Below, piece after piece: positions 37,638 through 46,755 of a DNA stretch of 64,000 bases. The notes under the pieces are model-generated. The model was not told the origin of the DNA, searched no databases, and saw nothing but the letters and a program-made list of their open reading frames with translations. Where the stretch lies: positions 1,307,778 through 1,371,777 of the forward strand of contig NZ_JAGYPH010000001.1 in assembly GCF_018343525.1 (NCBI RefSeq), read 5' to 3'. A program made the translations under genes and the position numbers. Position 1 is the stretch's first letter. The number at the start of each line of letters is the position of its first letter. The stretch is from Lederbergia citrea. Lineage in GTDB: Bacteria; Bacillota; Bacilli; Bacillales; Bacillaceae_C.

Positions 37638-38581
37638 TCTTCTTCCCCCTTTAGTGCTTCAATAACCAATTGACAGCTTTCTGGATCTTGGACTGAAAAA
37701 GTTTTGACACTTCTGTTCACCTTTTTGATTAATCCCGATAAAACCTTCCCAGGGCCAATTTCCACAAAAGTGTCTACACCAAGTTCTATCATCTTTTCCA
37801 CTGAGTCTTCCCATAAAACCGGCGAATAAAGCTGCTTCACTAATTTTTCTTGAATATCATCACTTGAAATAGTAGGGGCAGCTGTTACATTCGCAATAAC
37901 GGGAATAGCCGCATCATTCAGTTCAATTTCCTGAAGAATGGCTCGGAATTTTTCGGCTGCAGGTTTCATTAAGCTTGAGTGAAATGGACCGCTCACCTGT
38001 AAAGGCAGCACTCGCTTTGCACCTGATTCCTTTGCTTTTTCTCCGGCTCTTTGAACACCTTTTGTCGTACCGGAAATGACGATTTGACCTGGGCAATTCA
38101 AATTGGCGAGTTGAACCGAATCGCCGCTATTTGTAATCGTCTCAGTAATTTCTTGCAATACGTTTCGATCGAGTCCGAGGACAGCCGCCATTGTTCCTTC
38201 ACCATTAGGAACAGCCTCTTCCATAAATTCTCCACGTTTGGATACAGCATATACAGCATCTGTAAACTCGATTGCCCCGCTTGCAACTAGCGCTGTATAT
38301 TCCCCAAGACTATGGCCTGCGGTATAATCTGCCTTGATGCCCGCTTCTTGAATGCTCTGTAAAAGCGCAATGCTCGTTGTTAAAAGAGCAGGCTGGGCAT
38401 TCGTAGTTTGTGTCAATGTTTCCTGGGGGCCGTTAAAGATTATGGAGGACAGTTCATTTCCTAGTCGTCTATCGGCACTTTCAAATATTTCTTTTGCTTT
38501 AATATTTGCATCAGCGATAGCTTTTCCCATTCCTACTGTTTGTGACCCTTGGCCTGGAAAAACAAATGCTATTTTTCCCAT
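37634..38581 (-). CDS. fabD: Malonyl-CoA:ACP transacylase FabD
   Basis: FabD loads malonyl groups from CoA onto ACP. The 315-residue protein has [15 protein letters not shown] at the N terminus and the nucleophile Ser91 in [15 protein letters not shown]; the catalytic His lies in [10 protein letters not shown]. The ATG has GGAGG. It lies between plsX and fabG. Confidence 0.97.
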   Translation of the reverse strand: MGKIAFVFPGQGSQTVGMGKAIADANIKAKEIFESADRRLGNELSSIIFNGPQETLTQTTNAQPALLTTSIALLQSIQEAGIKADYTAGHSLGEYTALVASGAIEFTDAVYAVSKRGEFMEEAVPNGEGTMAAVLGLDRNVLQEITETITNSGDSVQLANLNCPGQIVISGTTKGVQRAGEKAKESGAKRVLPLQVSGPFHSSLMKPAAEKFRAILQEIELNDAAIPVIANVTAAPTISSDDIQEKLVKQLYSPVLWEDSVEKMIELGVDTFVEIGPGKVLSGLIKKVNRSVKTFSVQDPESCQLVIEALKGEEE

Positions 38582-38603
38582 TTTTTAAAACCTCCACATC
38601 TAA

Positions 38604-39593
38604 TCATTGTTCTTTTTTAGAAATAACCGTTCTAATTGTATCTGATATATCATGTTTAACCATGTCTCTCGTCTGTCGAATCGCATGATAAATCGCATTG
38701 GCATTTGAAGATCCGTGTGCTTTAACGACTGGCGATTCAAGACCAAATAAGCAAGCACCGCCATACTCTGTATAATCCATTTTATTTTTCAGTTGGATTA
38801 GATCAGGTTTTAAAATACCGGCAGCGAGTTTATTTTTCAAATTGCTCGTTAACGTGTCTTTTAACATCGAAAAAACAGATGCAGCAGTTCCCTCGATTGC
38901 TTTTAGTACAATATTTCCTGTAAAACCATCAGTCACGACAACATCCGCGTGTCCTTCAAGTAAATCGCGGGATTCAATATTACCGACAAAATTCAAATCT
39001 GCAGCACTTAGCAACTCAAAAGCCTTTTTTGTCAGTTCATTACCTTTATTTTCTTCGGATCCGATATTCAACAAAGCTACTTTAGGCTTGTTAATCTTTC
39101 TAACTTTTTCTGCGTATATATTTCCCATGATTCCATTTTGCAATAAATGTTCCGGTTTTGCGTCTGCATTTGCCCCCAAATCTAGCATGACAAATCCCCT
39201 GCCGTCTAATGTCGGCAGAGTGGGCGCAAGGGCAGGGCGTTCAATCCCTTTTATTCTGCCCACAACGAATAAGCCCGCAGCCATTAGCGCTCCGGTATTC
39301 CCCGCGGAGATACAAGCATCCGCTTCACCTTCTTTTACCGCCTGAGCCATTCTGACCATTGATGCATCCTTTTTGCGGCGGACAGCCTTTACAGGTTCAT
39401 CCGTTGACTCAATTATTTCTGTCGTATGTATAATGTGAACACGAGCATTTTCAGACAAATGCTCTTTAATACGAGCTTTATCGCCATATAATATAAACTC
39501 TGTATCCGTAAAATCTTGCGCAGCTCGATTGACACCTAAAATAATTTCTTTCGGTGCATGGTCGCCACCCATCGCATCAATTGCTATCTTCAT
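38604..39593 (-). CDS. plsX: Phosphate acyltransferase PlsX
   Basis: PlsX makes acyl-phosphate from acyl-ACP, feeding PlsY in phospholipid synthesis. The 329-residue protein starts [20 protein letters not shown] and has [27 protein letters not shown] and [19 protein letters not shown]. Its ATG shares one base with the fapR stop (TAATG), so translation is coupled. Confidence 0.97.
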   Translation of the reverse strand: MKIAIDAMGGDHAPKEIILGVNRAAQDFTDTEFILYGDKARIKEHLSENARVHIIHTTEIIESTDEPVKAVRRKKDASMVRMAQAVKEGEADACISAGNTGALMAAGLFVVGRIKGIERPALAPTLPTLDGRGFVMLDLGANADAKPEHLLQNGIMGNIYAEKVRKINKPKVALLNIGSEENKGNELTKKAFELLSAADLNFVGNIESRDLLEGHADVVVTDGFTGNIVLKAIEGTAASVFSMLKDTLTSNLKNKLAAGILKPDLIQLKNKMDYTEYGGACLFGLESPVVKAHGSSNANAIYHAIRQTRDMVKHDISDTIRTVISKKEQ

Positions 39594-40174
39594 TAATTTT
39601 CACCTTCTACAATATGACTGGAACGAAACATTTCAAATTCGCCTTTAAATGCCAATTCCTGGCCAACATAGCTGTTTACATCTACGATTGTTCGATCAGA
39701 AGGCCATGTTTGCTTACGCACCTTTGCTTTTGCGACGACTCTATCTCCCATTTTTACAGGCCGGGTAAAATGAATGCCAACTTTAACAGTTAAAGCAAGT
39801 TCATCGTTAATTACAGCCACCGCAAGAGAGTTAGCCTGAGCAAATAAGTGGTGACCACGTGCAATTAAATTCCGCTTAAAAACATGCTCTTTTTTCACAT
39901 CAAAAATTGAAATTGCGGTTTCGTCTAAATGAATATCGATAATTTCTCCAATGACTTCGTCAATAGGCAAAGATTTCACTTCATCTACTACATTCTTTTC
40001 TGCAACTGTCTTAATTCTTTCTCTTAATTCAGGTATCGCCAATTCCATTCGATCTAGCCTAATTGTTTGAACACTGACAGAAAATTTTTCTGATAATTCC
40101 TCATCAGTTACAAAGGGATTCTCATCAATTGTTTGACGCAGCATTTTTTGGCGATCTTTTTTGGACGGTCTCAT
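39593..40174 (-). CDS. fapR: Malonyl-CoA-responsive lipid regulator FapR
   Basis: FapR represses fatty-acid and phospholipid genes until malonyl-CoA releases it. The 193-residue protein has an N-terminal helix-turn-helix ([23 protein letters not shown]), the linker [23 protein letters not shown], and a hot-dog effector domain with [17 protein letters not shown]. The ATG at 40174 aligns with the B. subtilis start; an ATG five codons upstream is possible. A FapR operator lies just upstream, so it likely controls itself and the operon. Confidence 0.97.
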   Translation of the reverse strand: MRPSKKDRQKMLRQTIDENPFVTDEELSEKFSVSVQTIRLDRMELAIPELRERIKTVAEKNVVDEVKSLPIDEVIGEIIDIHLDETAISIFDVKKEHVFKRNLIARGHHLFAQANSLAVAVINDELALTVKVGIHFTRPVKMGDRVVAKAKVRKQTWPSDRTIVDVNSYVGQELAFKGEFEMFRSSHIVEGEN

Positions 40175-40197
40175 CTTTATCAACACCATTTCACGAT

Positions 40198-40216
40198 ATT
40201 AAGACTAGGTATTAAC
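40198..40216 (-). promoter_or_regulatory. FapR operator
   Basis: Minus strand TTAATACCTAGTCTTAAT, an imperfect palindrome very close to the known FapR box (TTAGTACCTAGTCTTAAT-like). It lies just downstream of the predicted -10 and about 25 bases before the fapR start, where binding would block transcription. Confidence 0.88.
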
Positions 40217-40219
40217 AGT

Positions 40220-40248
40220 AGTATATAAAAACAAGGAGTGAAGCGCAA
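40220..40248 (-). promoter_or_regulatory. Promoter of the fapR-plsX-fabD-fabG-acpP operon
   Basis: Minus strand TTGCGC at 40243-40248, a 17-base spacer, TATACT at 40220-40225. The -35 lies inside the 3' arm of the recG terminator hairpin. The FapR operator starts a few bases after the -10. Confidence 0.7.
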
Positions 40249-40262
40249 CAAATACGCCACCC
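40222..40262 (-). terminator. Intrinsic terminator of recG
   Basis: Minus strand GGGGTGGCG, a short loop, then CGC, TT, CACTCC and TTGTTTTTATA. It begins about 11 bases after the recG stop. The stem has a two-base bulge and one G-T pair. It overlaps the fapR promoter. Confidence 0.7.
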
Positions 40263-40272
40263 CTTTTTATTA

Positions 40273-42321
40273 TTAATCCAATTTCTCTCCAGATAGAGCA
40301 CCCGACGCTTTTAGATAATTTCGTAGAGGCAAGAAATCTGGATTTTCCCAGAATTCCTTTTGTTCGATTAACATTGATGCATCATTACGTGCTGTTTCAA
40401 GTGCACGATAATCGTGTACCATATCAGCGACTCTAAATTCAGGCAGTCCACTTTGTTTTTTGCCGAAAAAGTCGCCTGGTCCTCGCAGTTCTAAGTCTCG
40501 TTCACTAAGCTTAAATCCGTCGTTTGTTTCCGTCATAATCCTCATACGTTCTTTACCAATATCTGTTTTTGGATCGGCTAACAATATACAGTATGATTGT
40601 TCACGTCCGCGCCCAACCCTGCCACGAAGCTGGTGAAGCTGTGATAATCCGAATCTCTCAGCATCATAAACGACCATGACAGTAGCATTCGGAACATTTA
40701 CGCCAACTTCCACTACGGTGGTTGATACGAGGAGCTGAATTTCGTTATTACTAAACGCCTTCATTATTTCATCTTTCTCTGCGGAAGGAAGTCTTCCATG
40801 CATTAGACCCGTTTTAAACTTTCCATGAAAATAATTAGATAGCACATCATGGACATCGATCGCATTTTGGACATCAATTTTATCTGATTCTTCAATTAAG
40901 GGACAAATAACATAAGCTTGACGACCTTTTTTTAATTCCTTTTCTACAAACTCAAGAATTCGATCAAGCATATTGTGTTTCGCCCAATGTGTTTCAATCG
41001 TTTTTCTCCCGGCAGGCATTTCATCAATAGTTGAGACATCCATTTCACCAAATACTGTAATAGCTAGAGTTCTAGGTATAGGAGTTGCAGTCATAAATAA
41101 CACATCTGGGCTTTCGCCTTTTTCTCGCAATACCCGCCGCTGTTCTACACCAAAACGATGCTGCTCATCCGTAATAACGAGACCCAGCTTATGAAAATCA
41201 ACCTCATCCTGAATAAGGGCATGGGTTCCTATGATAATATCAATCTCACCATTTTGCAGTTGTTCCAAAATAATTCTTCGCTTTTTCCCTTTAACTGAGC
41301 TAGATAGTAGGGCTGTTTTCACTCCTACTGGTTCAAGTAGTCCGCTAATAGATTCTAAATGCTGTTCAGCAAGTATTTCTGTAGGCACCATTAATGCAAC
41401 TTGAAAACCTGCAGTTACGCTAGCATAAAGAGCGATCGCTGCAACAGCTGTTTTACCAGACCCTACATCTCCTTGTAGAAGACGATTCATTTTATACGGT
41501 GATTTTAAATCGGCACATATTTCATTCACAACTTTTTTCTGGGCATTTGTTAACTGAAATGGGAGTGATTGAATAAACATTTTTATTTTTTGAAGATCGT
41601 ATTGCTGTCCGATTCCCTCTGATTGCTCTCTTTCAAATTTGCGAAACGCTTGCATTTTCAATTGAAAGTAAAGGAACTCTTCATACACAAAGCGCCGCCT
41701 TGCCTGCTTCACTTCTTCTTGAGATTGAGGAAAATGCATATTTTGCAAAGCTATTTTTTTGGCAGGTAATTTATACTTTTCCATAAAAAATCCCGGTAAA
41801 GTTTCCTCTATGTCATCCCCATATTCATTGAAGGCCTGGATAATATATCTTCGCAAAGCTTTTACAGTCACTGACCCTTTTACTGGATAAACGGGTTCGA
41901 AATCGGCGTTTGGGGTTTGGGGGGAGCCTATTTTTAAATCTTGTCCCGTAATTAACTGGCGATGTTTATCCCACTTTCCCGAAACTGTAATAACATCTTG
42001 AGGAGAAAGCTTGCCTTTTAAATAAGCTCGATTAAAAAATGTAACTTTAATTAAATATTTATCCACGAGCAAATGGATAGTGAGCCGATTTTTTTTCTTC
42101 CCATAATACATGAGTGATGGCTCACTATGGACCGTGCCTTCGACTGTAATTTTTTCATCGTGAGCAACTTCAGCTAAATCGCGAAGTCTTATATCTTCGT
42201 ACCGAAAAGGAAGATAATTCAACAAATCACCTATCGTTTGAATGCCCATATTAGCTAGGTTCATTGCTGTCTCATTACCAATTCCTTTTAAGACGTCAGT
42301 AGGCTGGTCAATGCGCTTCAT
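40273..42321 (-). CDS. recG: ATP-dependent DNA helicase RecG
   Basis: RecG remodels stalled forks and branch-migrates Holliday junctions. The 682-residue form equals B. subtilis in length. An N-terminal wedge/OB domain is followed by RecA-like helicase motifs: GDVGSGKTAVAAIAL, the DExH box VITDEQHRFG, MTATPIPRTLAI and VYDAERFGLSQLHQLRGRVGR. The start is set at the ATG 42321 by family length; there is no clear ribosome site, and the gene overlaps sdaAA by 14 bases, so coupling is likely. Confidence 0.96.
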   Translation of the reverse strand: MKRIDQPTDVLKGIGNETAMNLANMGIQTIGDLLNYLPFRYEDIRLRDLAEVAHDEKITVEGTVHSEPSLMYYGKKKNRLTIHLLVDKYLIKVTFFNRAYLKGKLSPQDVITVSGKWDKHRQLITGQDLKIGSPQTPNADFEPVYPVKGSVTVKALRRYIIQAFNEYGDDIEETLPGFFMEKYKLPAKKIALQNMHFPQSQEEVKQARRRFVYEEFLYFQLKMQAFRKFEREQSEGIGQQYDLQKIKMFIQSLPFQLTNAQKKVVNEICADLKSPYKMNRLLQGDVGSGKTAVAAIALYASVTAGFQVALMVPTEILAEQHLESISGLLEPVGVKTALLSSSVKGKKRRIILEQLQNGEIDIIIGTHALIQDEVDFHKLGLVITDEQHRFGVEQRRVLREKGESPDVLFMTATPIPRTLAITVFGEMDVSTIDEMPAGRKTIETHWAKHNMLDRILEFVEKELKKGRQAYVICPLIEESDKIDVQNAIDVHDVLSNYFHGKFKTGLMHGRLPSAEKDEIMKAFSNNEIQLLVSTTVVEVGVNVPNATVMVVYDAERFGLSQLHQLRGRVGRGREQSYCILLADPKTDIGKERMRIMTETNDGFKLSERDLELRGPGDFFGKKQSGLPEFRVADMVHDYRALETARNDASMLIEQKEFWENPDFLPLRNYLKASGALSGEKLD

Positions 42322-43204
42322 CACGGTTTGCTGGCGCGATCCCAAATATTTTTGCCTCGAGCATTTTCCCAGTCGGAGTCGCCGCCAACCCTCCTTCTGC
42401 CGTTTCTCTTAAAGCGCTTGGCATTCGTTGACCAATTTTGTACATTGCATCAATTACCTCATCACACGGAATTCGACTTGTGATGCCAGCTAATGCCATA
42501 TCAGCTGCAATCATTGCATTTGAGGCCCCCATTGCATTTCTTTTTACACAGGGGACCTCTACTAGACCCGCTACAGGATCACAAACAAGCCCTAACATAT
42601 TTTTCAAAGTAATGGCCATTGCCTCCGCACACTGTGAAGGTGTACCACCGGCCAATTCCACAATCGCAGCAGCAGCCATTCCCGCCGCAGAGCCAACTTC
42701 AGCCTGGCAGCCTCCAGCGGCACCTGATATAGATGCGTTATTAGCTACAACAAAACCAAATGCCCCCGAGGTAAACAAAAATTTAACCATTTGCTCTCGC
42801 GACGGATTCAATTTATTCTTTACAGCAAACAAAGTACCAGGAACCACTCCAGCAGAGCCTGCTGTAGGTGTAGCACAAATCGTTCCCATTGCAGCATTTA
42901 CTTCATTCGTTGCTACAGCCTTACTGACCGCATCCAAAATTATTTCACCAGAAAGAAAATTTCCTTTTTCAATATATCTTTGCATCAAAACAGCATCTCC
43001 TCCAGTTAACCCAGAGTGTGATGTAACACCTTTTAATCCTCGTTCTACGGCCTCTTCCATTACAGTAAGGCTTTTGTCCATTTGGGTGAAAATTTCTTCC
43101 CTGCTCCTATTTGTTACTTCCATTTCCTGTTCGATCATGATTTCCGATATTTGCTTATTTTGTGATTCTGCTAAATGAACCAATTCGGCAACATTTCTAA
43201 ACAT
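42308..43204 (-). CDS. sdaAA: L-serine dehydratase, alpha subunit
   Basis: With SdaAB it deaminates L-serine to pyruvate using an iron-sulphur cluster. The 298-residue protein has SHSGLTGGDAVLMQRYI, GTICATPTAGSAGVVPG, AGGCQAEVGSAAGMAAAA and MLGLVCDPVAGLVEVPC, with the conserved cluster cysteines. The ATG has AAAGGAGG. It lies after sdaAB by 38 bases. Confidence 0.97.
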   Translation of the reverse strand: MFRNVAELVHLAESQNKQISEIMIEQEMEVTNRSREEIFTQMDKSLTVMEEAVERGLKGVTSHSGLTGGDAVLMQRYIEKGNFLSGEIILDAVSKAVATNEVNAAMGTICATPTAGSAGVVPGTLFAVKNKLNPSREQMVKFLFTSGAFGFVVANNASISGAAGGCQAEVGSAAGMAAAAIVELAGGTPSQCAEAMAITLKNMLGLVCDPVAGLVEVPCVKRNAMGASNAMIAADMALAGITSRIPCDEVIDAMYKIGQRMPSALRETAEGGLAATPTGKMLEAKIFGIAPANRDEAH

Positions 43205-43241
43205 GTCAGAATCCTCCTTTATAAAGCTCTAGATGCGAATC

Positions 43242-43904
43242 TTAGTCGACTACTCTTGAAACTTGCGTTATATTCGAAAGCTTGCTAATTTCATCAATAA
43301 CGTCCTGATCAATATTTTGGTCTACTTCAATCGTCATTAGAGCCATTTTCCCTTTTTCTTTTCTGGAAACTTCCATATGTCCAATATTAATTTCATGCTT
43401 GCTTAGGATATTAGAAACAGAAGCTATGGCACCGTGACGATCATCATGCACTACAAGAATTGCTGGATGGTGTCCGGATAGTTTTAATAGAAATCCATTT
43501 AGTTCAGTAATTTCTATTTTTCCGCCACCGATTGAAATCCCAACAAGCTCCATTTCGTCTTGGTCATCGCCAATCCTAATACGGGCTGTATTTGGATGAT
43601 CGGCATTTGCAGTTTCTTCTATAAACTCGATGTTTATACCTCTTTCAGAGGCGATTTCTTTTGCTTTAATAATCCGTTCATCGTCTGTATCGAAATCAAG
43701 AAGACCTCCAACAATGGCAACATCCGTACCGTGACCTTTATATGTTTTAGCAAATGATTCATAAAAAGATATTTTTGCCCATCGTGGCTCCTTGCCGAAT
43801 AAACTTCTTGCCACTCTACCAATTCTTGCAGCCCCTGCAGTATGAGAGCTTGAAGGGCCAATCATTACTGGACCAATGATGTCAAATACACTTTTGTATT
43901 TCAA
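43242..43904 (-). CDS. sdaAB: L-serine dehydratase, beta subunit
   Basis: The 220-residue partner of SdaAA. It has MIGPSSSHTAGAARIG at the N terminus, the serine-dehydratase beta signature, and a C-terminal ACT domain (about 148-220, HPAILVVHDDRHGAIASVSNIL). The start is a TTG at 43904 after AAGGAGAGAG; no ATG fits. It is the first gene of sdaAB-sdaAA-recG. Confidence 0.96.
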   Translation of the reverse strand: MKYKSVFDIIGPVMIGPSSSHTAGAARIGRVARSLFGKEPRWAKISFYESFAKTYKGHGTDVAIVGGLLDFDTDDERIIKAKEIASERGINIEFIEETANADHPNTARIRIGDDQDEMELVGISIGGGKIEITELNGFLLKLSGHHPAILVVHDDRHGAIASVSNILSKHEINIGHMEVSRKEKGKMALMTIEVDQNIDQDVIDEISKLSNITQVSRVVD

Positions 43905-43946
43905 CTCACTCTCTCCTTCCTAGCTTTTACATAAATGGGAACATGG

Positions 43947-43984
43947 AAATAGAAGGGATCCCGAGGGAGGTGGCCCTTCTATTT
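43947..43984 (-). terminator. Intrinsic terminator of yloU-fakA
   Basis: Minus strand AAATAGAAGGG and CCCTTCTATTT form an 11-base stem around a further GC-rich inner section. It begins a few bases after the fakA stop and ends upstream of sdaAB. Confidence 0.82.
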
Positions 43985-43988
43985 ATTA

Positions 43989-45659
43989 TCATTCAACTGA
44001 AAATATAAAATTATATAACGGCTGTTGTCCGTTATGGACTTCCACTTCAAGATCTTCGTAATGTTCGCCAATAAACTCAACGAGCTGATTAAGTTCCACG
44101 GAATTAGTATCTTCACCATAAAGGATGGTGAGGATTTCTGCATCTTCATCAATCATCTTCGAAAGTAGGTTACGAGAAGCTGAAATTAAATCTTTATTTG
44201 TTTCAACTATCTTACCGTCTTGGATGCCCATAAAATCATTTTTTGCTATATTCATTCCATCAATATTTGTATCCCGAACAGCGAAAGTAACCAATCCTGT
44301 TTTAACTTCAGCCAAAGCTGCCTGCATTTCCTGGCCATTTTTTTCTAATGACAGCGTGGGATTGAAAGCAAGTACTGCTGCCAAACCTTGTGGAACCGTT
44401 TTTGATGGAACAACCACCACTTCTTCCTCGGCAATTTCGGCAGCTTGTTCAGCCGCCATAATGATATTCTTGTTATTTGGAAGAAGAATGATTTTGTGCG
44501 CATAAGCTGCTTTAATAGCTTTCATAATGTCTTCGGTACTTGGATTCATCGTTTGGCCGCCTTCTATAACCTCGGATGCTCCGATACTCTTAAAAAGATC
44601 GGCAATCCCTGAACCCATTGATACCGCAATGATCGCATATTCCTTTTTTTCTTTTGGAACAGCAACTGCTTGTCCCGGATGAGAATTGGAACTATCAATT
44701 ATTGCGCTATGTTGCTCTCTCATGTTTTCAATTTTCATATGAATTAAGCTTCCGTATTGCTGGCCGTAAGATAATACATCGCCGGGCTGTTCGGAATGGA
44801 TATGAACTTTTGCGACATCATCATCTGAAATAACGAGCAAGGAATCCCCATATTCACTTAAATCATTTCTAAATGCATCCTCAAAAAACTCTTTTTTATC
44901 CTTTTCAAATCGGACCATAAATTCTGTACAGTATCCGTACTGTATATCCTCGGTGTTCATAAAGCCTTGAACGCTTTGATGGTGCTGTGCATTTACAAGC
45001 TCATCCATAGAGGGAGAAACTGCTGGCATATCGAGAAGCTTCTCTCCTTTTAAAACAGCCAAGAATCCCTCGTATACACAAACAAGCCCTTGACCTCCAC
45101 TATCTACAACTCCTACCTCTTTTAAAACTGGAAGCAAATCAGGAGTCCGCTTTAAGGATGCTCTTGCTTCTTTTAAAGTCGCCTCCATAACAACTATTAT
45201 ATCCGTCTCATGATTAGCTATTTCTACTGCTTTTTTGGAGGCGTCCTTTGCAACAGTTAAAATGGTTCCTTCGACTGGCTTCATTACAGCTTTATAGGCG
45301 GTATTAACACCCGCTTCAAGCGCATGCGCGAATTCAATACTAGAAAGAAAAGTTTTAGATTCAATATCTTTTGCAAATCCTCGGAACAGCTGCGACAGGA
45401 TAACACCAGAATTCCCGCGGGCTCCCATCAAAAGACCTTTCGAAAGTGCAGCAGCAACTTTTCCAATATTCTCTTGCTTATTATTCTGAACTTCTTTTGA
45501 ACCTGAAGACATCGACAGATTCATATTTGTTCCTGTATCGCCATCTGGTACAGGAAATACATTTAATGCGTCAACCATTTGCGCATTAGCAGATAAATGA
45601 TTGGCCCCTTGTATGATCATATCGGCGAACCGATTTCCATCCAATGATGTAATAGACAC
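43989..45659 (-). CDS. fakA: Fatty acid kinase subunit FakA (YloV)
   Basis: FakA binds ATP and, with a FakB protein, phosphorylates exogenous fatty acids to acyl-phosphate for PlsY. The 556-residue protein has an N-terminal DAK2/DhaL domain (VFPVPDGDTGTNMNLSM, GARGNSGVILSQLFRGF, VDSGGQGLVCVYEGF) and a C-terminal DegV-like part with LPNNKNIIMAAEQAAE. The start is a GTG at 45659 with AAGGAGG. The pairing with an Asp23-like gene upstream is usual. Confidence 0.96.
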   Translation of the reverse strand: MSITSLDGNRFADMIIQGANHLSANAQMVDALNVFPVPDGDTGTNMNLSMSSGSKEVQNNKQENIGKVAAALSKGLLMGARGNSGVILSQLFRGFAKDIESKTFLSSIEFAHALEAGVNTAYKAVMKPVEGTILTVAKDASKKAVEIANHETDIIVVMEATLKEARASLKRTPDLLPVLKEVGVVDSGGQGLVCVYEGFLAVLKGEKLLDMPAVSPSMDELVNAQHHQSVQGFMNTEDIQYGYCTEFMVRFEKDKKEFFEDAFRNDLSEYGDSLLVISDDDVAKVHIHSEQPGDVLSYGQQYGSLIHMKIENMREQHSAIIDSSNSHPGQAVAVPKEKKEYAIIAVSMGSGIADLFKSIGASEVIEGGQTMNPSTEDIMKAIKAAYAHKIILLPNNKNIIMAAEQAAEIAEEEVVVVPSKTVPQGLAAVLAFNPTLSLEKNGQEMQAALAEVKTGLVTFAVRDTNIDGMNIAKNDFMGIQDGKIVETNKDLISASRNLLSKMIDEDAEILTILYGEDTNSVELNQLVEFIGEHYEDLEVEVHNGQQPLYNFIFSVE

Positions 45660-45676
45660 GTACTTCTTCCTCCTTA

Positions 45677-46039
45677 TTACGGATTCGTTACTCGAACCCC
45701 TTGAACATAGATGTTTACTGTATCTGCGGAAATACCAATTGTTTGTTCAAGTGTATATTTGACTTTGGATTGCACATTATGGGCTACCTCCGAGATTTTT
45801 GTTCCATAACTTACGATGATAAACATATCTATGTGCAAGGCCCCACCTTCCTGGCGGATGATGATTCCTCGTGTAAAGTTTTCCTTGCGCAAAATATCGG
45901 TTAAACCATCTTTTATTTGGTTTTTAGAAGCCATCCCAACTATGCCATAGCAATCTATTGCGGCACCGCCAGCAACGGTCGCAACCACTTCATTGGATAT
46001 ATCAATTTGGCCATATTTCGTTTTCATTTCAATGGACAT
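45677..46039 (-). CDS. yloU: Asp23/Gls24 family protein YloU
   Basis: A 120-residue alkaline-shock-type protein (Asp23/Gls24 family). It has ISNEVVATVAGGAAIDCYGIVGM and LHIDMFIIVSYGTKISEVAHNVQSKVKYTLEQTIGI, then VNIYVQGVRV. Members lie at the membrane; the molecular role is not known. The ATG has AGGGGG. It is transcribed with fakA. A TATAGT lies on the minus strand near 46130 without a clear -35. Confidence 0.94.
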   Translation of the reverse strand: MSIEMKTKYGQIDISNEVVATVAGGAAIDCYGIVGMASKNQIKDGLTDILRKENFTRGIIIRQEGGALHIDMFIIVSYGTKISEVAHNVQSKVKYTLEQTIGISADTVNIYVQGVRVTNP

Positions 46040-46224
46040 GCAAGTTCCCCCTTATTGGTCGAAATATCCTTAGAAACATTATTGAATGAATGTTACCGTA
46101 TTCACAGATTAGCTATGATTATTTTACTATAATGGCTCATTTTTTGAAAGCTTCACCTGTTAGATTATTGTTTCTTAATGGATTGCTGTCAAGGAATTTC
46201 TCTTTATTCAACTATATAGAAGTA

Positions 46225-46253
46225 TTGCATTCTAAATACATGTGTGATAAATT
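46225..46253 (+). promoter_or_regulatory. Possible promoter of rpmB
   Basis: Plus strand TTGCAT at 46225-46230, a 17-base spacer and TAAATT at 46248-46253, leaving a leader of about 70 bases before rpmB. The -10 is weak, so this is tentative. Confidence 0.4.
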
Positions 46254-46331
46254 ATTAAAGTATCTTTCATGATGAGTAAATTGAAGTGAACCAACGAATA
46301 GTCTTACTTCAGCGACGGGAGGGAATTATAG

Positions 46332-46520
46332 ATGCCAAAGCAATGTGTTATCACCGGCCGCAAAACAAGTTCAGGAAACAAACGTTCACACGCAATGAAC
46401 GCGAACAAACGTACTTGGGGCGCAAACCTACAAAAAGTCCGCATTCTTGTTGACGGTAAACCAAAACGTGTATGGGTTTCAGCTAGAGCTCTTAAATCCG
46501 GTAAAGTAGAAAGAGTATAA
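46332..46520 (+). CDS. rpmB: Ribosomal protein L28
   Basis: L28 is a 50S protein. The 62-residue sequence has [37 protein letters not shown] and [16 protein letters not shown]. Only one cysteine is present, so this is the zinc-free form. The GGGAGGG site is 8 bases before the ATG. It is one of only two plus-strand genes and is flanked by the divergent yloU and the convergent spoVM, as in B. subtilis. Confidence 0.98.
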   Translation: MPKQCVITGRKTSSGNKRSHAMNANKRTWGANLQKVRILVDGKPKRVWVSARALKSGKVERV

Positions 46521-46537
46521 AAAAATCAATAAACAAA

Positions 46538-46569
46538 TAAAAGGCGCCTGATATTCAGGTGCCTTTTAT
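46538..46569 (+). terminator. Terminator between convergent rpmB and spoVM
   Basis: AAAAGGCGCCTGA and TCAGGTGCCTTTT form a 12-13 pair stem with a 2-base loop. The A tract on the left and T tract on the right let it serve both strands, so it can end rpmB and spoVM alike. Confidence 0.88.
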
Positions 46570-46577
46570 CATTTAGA

Positions 46578-46655
46578 TTATCCTTTTTTAAACCCCAGCA
46601 TTGCTCTTACGATTCCCCCTAAAAATCTCGGCAGTTTAATTGTATAAAACCTCAT
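46578..46655 (-). CDS. spoVM: Stage V sporulation protein M, 25 residues
   Basis: SpoVM is an amphipathic peptide that binds the curved forespore membrane and anchors SpoIVA for coat and cortex assembly. The minus strand encodes MRFYTIKLPRFLGG then IVRAMLGFKKG. B. subtilis has 26 residues ending MLGSFRKD, so only the C-terminal end differs. The ATG has AGGAGGG 7 bases upstream. No clear sigma-E promoter could be picked by eye. The gene marks the organism as a spore former. Confidence 0.96.
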   Translation of the reverse strand: MRFYTIKLPRFLGGIVRAMLGFKKG

Positions 46656-46755
46656 ATAAATTCCCTCCTAATCTGAAAATAGGCGCCTTTCATCCAATGC
46701 TATTATATTCACGATATATAGATAAGTACGCGCCCTTACAGAAATGGGCCAATTT

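Noticed and set aside
42438-43178. A 246-residue plus-strand open frame
   Set aside because: It lies wholly antisense to sdaAA, whose conserved motifs leave no doubt about the coding strand. It is a shadow caused by codon composition.
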